Source: Suillus spraguei (taxonomy: Eukaryota; Basidiomycota; Agaricomycetes; Boletales; Suillaceae). From it: DNA of 57,762 nt. The notes under the pieces were generated by a model. It saw only the letters and a program-made list of their open reading frames with translations. It ran no database searches and had not been told where the DNA came from. The DNA is taken from positions 1 through 57,762 of the forward strand of contig JABCPU010000412.1 in NCBI GenBank assembly GCA_016800925.1, given 5' to 3'. Shown in pieces: positions 49,914-57,762 of the stretch (position 1 is the stretch's first letter; every line of letters starts with the position of its first letter). A program made the position numbers and the translations under genes.

Positions 49914-50183
49914 GCCTTTTAGCGGCACTTTTACATCCTAATGTGTGTAAGTCACGCCAGCTATGGCTGGAACGTCGGTCGAGTCGACCTGATTGGAATG
50001 TAAAATAGCTGGTAAAAGGAGGGAGGTCAGAAGTCTGAAAGAGCAATATGGTATAAGCATCTGCGAAGATCCAATGAGGCTGCGATTAACGGCTCCTTTG
50101 CATCCCAATCAGGTCGACTCGACCGACATTCCAGCCTGGCGTGACTTGCACACATTAGGATGCAAAAGGGCCGGTAAAAGGTA
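49914..50183. repeat. Fold-back (MITE-like) element, arms about 95 bp
   Basis: CCTTTTAGCGGCACTTTTAC, ATCCTAATGTGTGTAAGTCA, CGCCAG and GGTCGAGTCGACCTGATTGG on the left (49914-50000) return inverted on the right (50100-50183) as CCAATCAGGTCGACTCGACC, CCTGGCGTGACTTGCACACA, TTAGGATGCAAAAGGGCCGG and TAAAAGG. Arms are about 85-90 percent alike; the left arm has a 5-6 base insertion (CTATGG). The spacer is about 90 bp and codes for nothing visible. Confidence 0.85.
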
Positions 50184-51184
50184 GCGAACCGAAATGATCG
50201 AAAGAGTCATATAGCAACCTGACACACAATGCAAGGCAGCGCAAGCGAAGTTGTTGGAACGGTAAGGCTATCACATTCAGGGCCTATGGAAGGAAAATAG
50301 ACTCAACGAGGTTAGTCCATAGAAAAGGCTGGAGACACCAGGCAAATCGGAAGCGAACATGCCGCTGAGTAGTTCGGTTCATCCCAAGGGGATATCAAAT
50401 AAAAACAGGGCAACTAGCAGCACATCGGTAATGTAGGGCCATCTGCAAAACGACTGAAATGAAAGCTTAACTTGCACGCATAACAGACACTTACAAATGC
50501 TAATGAGTTCGCTGGTGGGCACTCTGAAGACAACATAAGCTTGACTTGATCTCTAAAATAATATAGACGACACGGTGCAGTTGAGCCGCAATGAAATAGA
50601 GAATAGAGAATGCAACTAGTGCAAGTGTGAGTGCGATCCATTGATGGACCTGCGGCGGTGACAAACTGCGATCGTACTAGCATGACCAAAAGTGGGTGCT
50701 TACGAACGCAAACCTGAACTATGCCAAATATGAACTGTTTTAAAGAATGTCAGAGGGCACTTCGCCCAATCGGCGTTTCAGATGTATTTTCTGAGTAGGA
50801 GCGACATCCATTGATATGCCAGAGCATTGCAGACAAGCAGATTGGACGAGCGACAGCAAAATGCAAAGTTTGCTCTGAGGCATAAGATCAAAGGCATGAG
50901 AGTTGACTGAGCATGGGTCTTATTGAGAGGGAACGATACACACAGAGTCGAATAATGAAAGCCACAGGCGTAGCACATGTTTGAGGAAGAGAACCGCATG
51001 TCAGAAACACATGTAACAACTGTTGGAATAGGACAAAAGGGAAGCATGGACGAACAAGAACATACAGAGTCTAGCAAGATTGAGCGACACTAAGACGACG
51101 ACAAACAAAGGATACAGGCAACGGCAGAAACAAAACTCTAAAGAAGCACAAAGGACGCGAAATTGAACGACAAATATGAGTTCA
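50184..51184. other. No gene recognised
   Basis: Between the fold-back element and the end of gene F there are only small ORFs on both strands without family features. I see no repeats either. Confidence 0.4.
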
Positions 51185-51603
51185 TCACATGCCAGGAATA
51201 ATGACGACCTCATCTGCACCAGTGTCTTGTGCGTCAACGGCAGCATGCCGTATCCTAGGCTTCTTCTTCTGTGATTTCTTGCCATGGCCAGAGGTGGAAG
51301 AGCCAGAGGATGCACCTGCGATAGGATGGTTGGTTATTTGATATCACTGAAGTGAAGTCTAATGGGACGTACCTGTGTGGGTCCTCGGACGTTTAGTAGT
51401 AGAGGAACCAGTGGCAGGTGGAGCGGGAGCAGGAGCAGCAGCTAAGAGGGTTAGGTTTGGACTTGGCGATGAGATATTAAAGCATGATACTAAACGCACC
51501 AGGCTGGACAACAGACGAGACCTCTTCTACCAACTGAGTCAAAGGCTGAGTGGGGACAAGTTTGGAGGCTGTCAAAAGCAAACACACGGAGAAAGAGGTT
51601 TAG

Positions 51604-51632
51604 GACGCGCTGACAACAGTTCTATAAGCGTC
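51604..51632. repeat. Palindromic motif copy 4, in a gene F intron
   Basis: On the coding (reverse) strand: GTAAG directly followed by ACGCTTATAGAACTGTTGTC and AGCGCGTC. The motif starts five bases after the 5' splice site. Confidence 0.7.
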
Positions 51633-52882
51633 TTACACTCGGGTCCAGGAGTGGCGAGAAGTTCTTCAACAGAAGCATCAGGGTCAGCAGCACGGCTGCT
51701 TTGAGAAGTGGCCAGTTCATCGACATCCTCCTGTTCGAACCAAGTGGTATCATCCGTAGCACAACCTTTGGGCCGATCATCATCTTCAGTAGGGGGTGCC
51801 GAGGATGAGTTATGGATCGTACCCAAAAGATCATGGTCCTGTACTGTAGTTGAAACAATAGTTAGTATTGACTGTAAGCAAGAAGAATGGCAATGAGATT
51901 ACAAGACAACGAAGACGTCTGAGACGCTAATAGAACTGTCTTATCAGCGGCCATGTTCTCTTCTGGAAGGAACTAAGTTGGTATGTCGATAGGGTTGGTG
52001 AGTCACGTACCACTAACTAGGCTATGGTCCGCATATACAACGGTTGTATCAGAGGCCTTTGGCAGAGTAGCGTCGCCAAGAATGATGTCGGTGTCATGAG
52101 TGGTGTCGTCCACTACACTGGGGGCGACAAGAGCTTCATTGTCTTGCCTGCCATCATCGCTAAGCACATCAGATGAATTATCTGTGAGAAGTAATGTTGG
52201 TTAGCCAGAATATATGCACAGAAGACGATGGGAGTCTGGTAAGCAAGAAATATATTCTAACACTCACCTTGTGTATTTACAGTATCTTCTGAAGTAGAAG
52301 GTGATGTACGTGCTTCACCTTCTACAGGAGCACGAACAGGAGATGCCTGACGTTTCTTGCGAGGAATGGGGCGAGGCTTTGGAGCAGACCTCTGAGCCTT
52401 CGGGGTCGTTTGATCTCGTGGCTCATTGTCATCGTCAGCACACTCGTCTTGACGACCTGTGGCCTTCGAAGGGCTGAAGACCTCTGTAGAAGGTGTCAAG
52501 GGCTGGCTAGGTTTGGCGCCCCCTTGAGTCTTCTTGCTGATAAGCTGACGAATGACATCTTCGTCTTGGTCTTCTTCAGCATCGTCATCATTGACATCGT
52601 TATATCCCTGTAGAGTAATTAATTAATTATATCGCAAGAAGACCTACGTTTCAATATATATATGTGCAGATAGAAAACTCACCGTCGTATGCGAATCATG
52701 AAGAGATGGTGGAAGAATGACGGGGAGAACAGTTGTGTCCTTCGACACGTTGAAAGCAAGCTCCGGGTTATCTGCTAACAAGCGGTTCCGTTGACGAGAC
52801 ATGTTGATGTAGAATCCCTAATAAATATGACAAGTCAGGTGTAGATATGATAATGAATGGTAATTGGGATAAAATGAATGGG

Positions 52883-52912
52883 AGACGCGCTCACTACAGT
52901 TGTGAAAGCGGC
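52883..52912. repeat. Palindromic motif copy 5, in a gene F intron
   Basis: On the coding strand: GTAAGTG then GCCGCTTTCACAACTGTAGT and GAGCGCGTC. The motif starts six to seven bases after the 5' splice site that follows the codons for LTDLMQ. Confidence 0.75.
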
Positions 52913-54898
52913 CACTTACTTGCATGAGATCAGTGAGGGGTCTAGCAAGATCTGCCGACATATCAGAGTTGGGGACACGTGATGCCTTCGCTCCTGGCAT
53001 GTTGCTAATCATATTGACAAGCTTCTGCAGAGCTGCAAGGTCTGCAGTCTCCGAGGCAAGACGCTCCTCAGAGCGACGCTGCGCCTGAATGAACTCGTCA
53101 TGCATGTCACAGATGACATCAGTTGGGTCGTCCAAAGCTTTGTCGAGAGTAAGTCCGTCATGCCATTTCCATTCTTTGACTGTGACAAGCTTCCTGTTAC
53201 TGGTGAGTGTCTGCTTAGGCCGGACAGCTTCGGTGAGTTCCAGCTCGAAAACCCGTCGTAACGCGCCAATCGTAGGGTCCGCCAACAGCTGGGGCCGGTA
53301 TTGCTCGGCATACACACGTTCCATTATGATTGCTTGAACGCAAGGCGTGGAGTCTCGTACATAGTTCTTCATCTTCGAGCTCGTCCAGTCCCACGAGGTG
53401 ACATGCAACGCTAACGTGCCAACGATGGCCATGGACTCACCAGATAAGTCCTTTGGTTCAACGACTCCCTTTTGCCTCCTCGCCTGAACTAGACCTATCA
53501 GCTGGTTGCACAACACCGTCTCAGTGCTGTGCATGTGGCCGACGGCTGCTTCAAAAGATTTTTTGTCGTGCGGGCGAGGGTCCATGGTCTGTGCGATTCT
53601 CAACATCGCATTGTTGAGTGCAGGACCATGTCGTTCCGGTACCTCATATGTAGTCGACGATCTGTATAATCAGTCCGTTCAGTACGTCAATCAAGTCTAA
53701 TCTATTCCTGCTCACCTGAACGGCCACTACGCGTGACTGAAGCCTTGGTTCTGCATGCACGTTGCATATCATGACAGCGGACCAGTCATCCATAGTGTGC
53801 ATTTTGCCATGCAAAATGCGCCAGTAGTCAAGCAGGGGCTCAAACCATCTACTGATCTGTTGTGCGAGTAAGTATTGAGATATATATCTGTGAATGTATG
53901 TGTGAGCTTACCTCCGCAATCGCTAATTGAATCTTCGTTAGACTGCTCCAAATGTAGTCCACATCCACCCCGTCAACAAGGGCTCGGGTACGTGGTTAGA
54001 ATCCTCTTCTGGAGTGAGATGGAGCTCAAGGCGAGCGGTGATGCTGTCTAGATGCTTGAGGATGGAATTTTCCTCAATCTCATTGGGCTTTTTGTCGGCC
54101 AGTGACCATACGCTTCGCAAGGTAAATATAACGTTAGAGCGATACTTGCTGAGTGCTTCAACGTATGTGGGGGACATCGTCAGCAAAGTATTCTCGACCC
54201 CGTGAAATGCAGATTCCGCGTGCTTATCGATTTTAGGCATCACATCTGCCCAGATCGAGATATCCGCCTCTCGATACTTGGAATGTCTGTCAATAACTCC
54301 GCAAGCTTGCGAGTTTCTCGCGTGCAGGGACAACTCCCCTCTCTGCCTGTTGAGCAATGAGTGATTTCACCGTATGAAGGAAATGAATCTTGACATGCGA
54401 GTATGCGTAGTGTCAGGCAGCGACTTTCCATCAAGACAACGTATACCTTCAGATATGGTCAGTGTCTTCAATACTCGCCGCTCAATGACGTGTACTTACG
54501 CCCATGCAAATGTCAATGGATTTCGAGAGCCATGTCACAGAGAATTCGCGTCGCCTGATAGTGAGATCCCAATTGCAGGAGATGCCTAAAAAGTGTATAG
54601 CAAAGCCCCGTCTCATGCAAGACCTTTTGTAGATGTGCGTTCTTGTCTTTCTCGTCCGCACGTCTATAAGCATTGAATGTGCTAATTCATCCCGTTCATT
54701 GGGGGCAGCCTTCAGGTAAGCTGCCCATATATCCTTCAAGACAGTGACCAGGACTTCCTCTTCCGTTTGCTTGTACTGTGTAGGGTACTGTTACTGCTTA
54801 GGTGGTTTGCTAACCTGTCTCCTTTGGCCAGCAGTTTGTCTGTTACACGGTATGTCAGTATCTTACTTCTGTTATACCTAGAGTCGTATACGACTCTA

Positions 54899-54928
54899 GG
54901 CCGCGTTCACAACTGTTCTATGCGCGGA
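54899..54928. repeat. Palindromic motif copy 6, in a gene F intron
   Basis: On the coding strand: GTGAGTGTCCTAT then TCCGCGCATAGAACAGTTGT and GAACGCGGCC. It is followed by a second palindrome TAGAGTCGTATACGACTCTA (about 54880-54899). The intron is longer than its neighbours. Confidence 0.75.
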
Positions 54929-55645
54929 ATAGGACACTCACGCTATCGTACACGACGATGCCCCATTTGCCCAGGTCCACGAGCGTTCCAAGGACTGTCG
55001 ACAGTTGTTGCCGACAGTTGTCGTACTCTACCTTATGATCCTCGGTAGTGTGCTTCAATCCCTTTATCCTCTCAATCTTCTTTGTTAACGATGTCTTTTC
55101 GTCTTGCAGACTGCGATGGTACTTTCGTAGAGCTGACAATCGATGTTGTCCCGACGCGACAACGATGACGTCTTGGTCGCTAATCTTCAGTTCTGGTACT
55201 ACGTCAGGATCCAAGAAGTCGCTCGCAAGAGCATCGCAGTTTCCGATGCGCTTCTTGGAGATGATGATGGGGATCGGTAACGTCTTTCATCGGCACGATT
55301 CCTTTTGTTTTGAATGCTGATATTAATTTGTTCGTCTCTGTTTCGTTCTCAGGACGATCGTTGTAAATGCGAATTTAAATGGTGGGCAAACGTCAAGATA
55401 TTCAGCCATGCAACGCCAGCCTTACATTTAGCAACCGAGGTATCCAATCTTTGTGCTCTTTCCCCAAGTCATTCTCAGGCGCTTCTGCTCTCACAGGTCT
55501 TGTATCCAATTGAAGGTTGGCTACGATCCCACCTGATAAGCGTTTAACATTTCATTTCAGTATGTCTTCTCATCTTCCTTAGAATTCGACTCACCACTGA
55601 CGTTCCGGTCTTCTTTCCACCAGATCTTCTACCCTTGGGAGGCAT

Positions 55646-55942
55646 TGTAATGTATATAGCGATTGATGATGATGATTGTATCAACGAAACAAGGTTCGTC
55701 TCACTATCTGATGTCCTACAACTCAGATTGAAATATGCCCTCCGCCCTACACCCTTCCTCCTCACCCGGCCTGACGGCTGCCCTTGGTTTGCAAATACAT
55801 TGAGTATCCGCGAAGGTCACCTGACCTGATCACGTGACTATTTTTATTACATTTTAATCACATTTGATTTGTTTATATACCATAATATGTACCTATCGCC
55901 GCACTCACTACCGTTGTGAGGGCGGGTTATACATACAATTAT
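55646..55942. other. 5' flank of gene F with palindromic motif copy 7
   Basis: No gene. The motif copy CGCCGCACTCACTACCGTTG then TGAGGGCGGG lies at 55898-55928, just outside the fold-back array. Confidence 0.6.
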
Positions 55943-56491
55943 ATATAGTATACTTGCTACATTATAATTATGGGCGTACCATAATGTGTACCGCGTTCAC
56001 TACTGTTTTATATGCGGCGTATATCCACATATTGATTCATAGCATGAGTATATCAAGCTAAGTTGATAAACCAACCAAGTAATAAAGACTTTATTTATGT
56101 ATGAAGTATATACATGTATATACTTCACATAAATAAACTCTGTAATACATGGTCGGTTTATTAACTTAGCTTGATATACTCATGCTATGAATCAATATGT
56201 GGATATACGCCGCATATAAAACAGTAGTGAACGCGGTACACATTATATAGTATACTTGCTACATTATAATTATGGGCGTACCATAATGTGTACCGCGTTC
56301 ACTACTGTTTTATATGCGGCGTATATCCACATATTGATTCATAGCATGAGTATATCAAGCTAAGTTAATAAACCAACCAAGTAATAAAGACTTTATTTAT
56401 GTATGAAGTATATACATGTATATACTTCACATAAATAAACTCTGTAATACATGGTCGGTTTATTAACTTGGCTTGATATACTCATGCTATG
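55943..56491. repeat. Duplicated fold-back element (about 302 bp step)
   Basis: A near-perfect inverted repeat spans about 55981-56246 with its centre at TACATGTATA (56111-56120). Arms include ATAATGTGTACCGCGTTCAC, TATATCCACATATTGATTCA and CATGAGTATATCAAGCTAAG. The same element restarts 302 bases on (56283), preceded by the same TATAGTATACTTGCTACATT. Its right arm stops abruptly near 56491. Both outer ends carry the palindromic motif (55990-56020, 56207-56238, 56291-56321). No coding sequence; it has the form of a MITE or a hairpin-forming array. Confidence 0.9.
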
Positions 56492-57200
56492 AGTATTTTC
56501 TGGTTGCTCAGTGCTCTATATGTGTTGGTTATAATATTGTATTTAGACTATTTATTACTGTTTTGTAGGGCTTAAGGTAGATTATATATGAAGGTTTTGA
56601 TGACCTACTTGAATATGAAGTTGTTTTTACGGGCCTTAGGGGGTAACCAAACCACATTTTATACCTAACCCATTTACAGAAATCCTTATAATATCCGTCG
56701 ATAAAGGCAGGAAGGATTAAAAGTGACGGCCGAGTTTATATCATTCTGATCAGTGTGAAGTTTGATGCGCTCTTGTTTCATGTCGATCCCGAGGCGGAGC
56801 AGGAAACTATTTACTCTTCAACTGCCGCAGCAAGGCCTGTGCACCGGACAGAGAGGTCAATACGAAACTCTAGAACAACCCATGACGGAAAAATACAAAG
56901 ATACTATGCAAAGAATGCCCACCAAGAGCCCCTGTTTGCCAGAATGAAGACTTTGGGAAGTCCTGGTTTCAGGACTTGCACGAGTTCTTCCAGAAGACGA
57001 AGCCTCAGGGCGCAACTCCTACCGAGTCAGCAGCTGGAGATAGAGTCGCCTCCATTTCTCGCTAGATCTACAGAGGACTCCAATGACCATGAGTCACAGC
57101 CTCCAGTCCATTCGGGGATGTACTCCAGATCGGTGGAGCTCTGATCTTAAGTCTGAGGTTGACGCATTCAAATATGACTCTCCAGCCTTTTACTTGCTGA
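56492..57200. other. No secure gene; possible coding remnant
   Basis: A forward frame at about 56943-57065 reads NEDFGKSWFQDLHEFFQKTK and ends at a stop. It looks protein-like, but it could not be spliced to anything, and overlapping forward frames are equally open. I do not call a gene. Confidence 0.3.
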
Positions 57201-57653
57201 CTAGCGCCATAAAATGATAGCATACATACAAAGATCTAAGGCATGCTCACGGTCTGAAATGAAGGTCCACCTTGACGATAGAAATGGTGACATGCCCACT
57301 TCTGCGCATCCTTCAGGTGTCAACTTAAAGCGAAATACGAACACTTGAAAAGACGGGGACAAGACGTAAAAGTACCAGCACAACACTTTTACTCCAATCG
57401 CAACCGCATTTCTGAGCGCTTCGGTGACAGGGACGAGATAGAAGATAGGTCGAGTGCCAACCATAGTGATGCACGGAATAGTCATGGCAATCAAGGGGGG
57501 GGAGTGATCTGAGGATCCGTTTCTCATTGTTGTCTTTGATACGCGGCAATCGCTTCTGCAATACCTGTGGTTCTGGATAAGACCTACTGAAATTACGGTT
57601 TTGTCATCTTGCAAAACAAGCAAGATCATCGATCGCAGATCGAGCAGACACAC
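57201..57653 (-). CDS. Hypothetical protein, possibly incomplete
   Basis: A reverse frame of 150 codons contains IPCITMVGTRPIFYLVPVTE followed by ALRNAVAIGVK, and later FKLTPEGCAEVGMSPFLSSR. It reads like a real conserved domain (hydrophobic strands, Gly/Pro turns). A stretch of about 43 bases between the two parts has GT and AG ends and may be an intron, which would alter the frame. The true start is unclear, and the gene may begin beyond the window. No family is recognised. Confidence 0.3.
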   Translation of the reverse strand: MCLLDLRSMILLVLQDDKTVISVGLIQNHRYCRSDCRVSKTTMRNGSSDHSPPLIAMTIPCITMVGTRPIFYLVPVTEALRNAVAIGVKVLCWYFYVLSPSFQVFVFRFKLTPEGCAEVGMSPFLSSRWTFISDREHALDLCMYAIILWR

Positions 57654-57762
57654 ATCTGTTTCGGCAACTCACTGGTTATTGCCACAGATCCGTAGTGGGA
57701 TATTTATGACGTGCGGTGAGGATTAAGCACGTTCAACGAAGCCGAGTATCTGAAGAGTTTTC
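57654..57762. other. Right edge, no feature seen
   Basis: The last 109 bases show nothing that can be named; they may belong to the 5' part of the reverse-strand hypothetical gene. Confidence 0.3.

Larger units (their letters stand above)
51185..55645 (-). pseudogene. Large protein F with ParB/Srx-like GQHR motif; frame breaks
   Basis: From ATG 55645 (MPPKGRRSGGKKTG) the parts in order are: GIVANLQLDTRPVRAEAPEN; ISAFKTKGIVPMKD; PIPIIISKKRIG; VIVVASGQHRLSALRKYHR, which resembles the strand-helix GxHR motif of the ParB/sulfiredoxin fold; a coiled-coil-like Lys/Glu stretch; YKQTEEEVLVTVLKDIWAAY; SIWADVMPKIDKHAESAF; and a clean 53 kb exon with DPRPHDKKSFEAAVGHMHST, VTSWDWTSSKMKNYV and TVKEWKWHDGLTL. 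Then follow basic and Ser/Glu-rich exons (PRPIPRKKRQASP) and a final GHGKKSQKKKPRIRH to a stop at 51185-51187. Frame changes are needed near 55270, 54310 and 54260. Role unknown; ParB-like proteins bind or cut DNA or hydrolyse nucleotides. Three introns contain the palindromic motif. Confidence 0.5.

Noticed and set aside
56755..57144. 129-codon forward ORF at the right end
   Set aside because: Overlapping frames are equally open; the most protein-like piece (WFQDLHEFFQKTK) is in another frame and could not be joined to exons.

Overview
The window reads as nuclear DNA from a filamentous basidiomycete, most likely an Agaricomycete. Genes are split by many 45-60 base GT-AG introns with CTAAC/CTGAY-like branch sites. 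The gene families are also of that kind: an F-box protein with a helical/LRR-like tail, JmjC oxygenases, BAH-PHD readers, a protein with AT-hooks and a Ulp1-like protease domain, and ClpB-like and RNR2-like relics. It looks like accessory, repeat-rich chromosome rather than a core gene block. I could not place it to species.

Left part (1-8.5 kb): decayed genes and repeats. There is a ClpB/Hsp100-like AAA+ relic with an in-frame stop, a 1.1 kb pyrimidine-strand minisatellite flanked by related hairpin elements, a frameshifted and truncated member of a gene family here called family D, and two relics of ribonucleotide reductase small subunit in opposite orientations.

Middle (8.5-36.6 kb): the functional-looking core. 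Two JmjC paralogues (A and B) share a 403 bp, almost identical tract that includes an intron. Family D occurs as D1, D2 and a divergent D3 besides the relic D0. D1, JmjC-B and D2 form an inverted arrangement (D1 >, JmjC-B >, < D2). D2 is divergently paired with a gene whose core resembles a CHAT/caspase-like His/Cys protease fold between zinc clusters. D3 follows a BAH-PHD gene, and that gene shares a 472 bp divergent promoter with an 1811-residue protein carrying two AT-hooks and a Ulp1-like domain. Family D (AT-hook in D1), JmjC, BAH-PHD and AT-hook/Ulp1 proteins are all plausible chromatin factors, so the cluster may be a chromatin-directed or selfish locus. That reading is inference.

36.6-44.3 kb: a gene-free block of at least five different tandem-repeat families (about 228, 298, 80-110, 105 and 250-300 bp units) plus a long inverted repeat.

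Right part (44.3-57.8 kb): two large reverse-strand genes (E and F). F has a GQHR motif like the ParB/Srx fold. Both carry several single-base frame breaks in otherwise well-preserved coding sequence. A roughly 30 bp palindromic motif occurs about ten times and only in this part; three copies sit just inside the 5' splice sites of gene F introns, like introner elements, and others lie in a duplicated fold-back element. All exon structures were inferred by eye from frames, splice signals and comparison of paralogues within the window.
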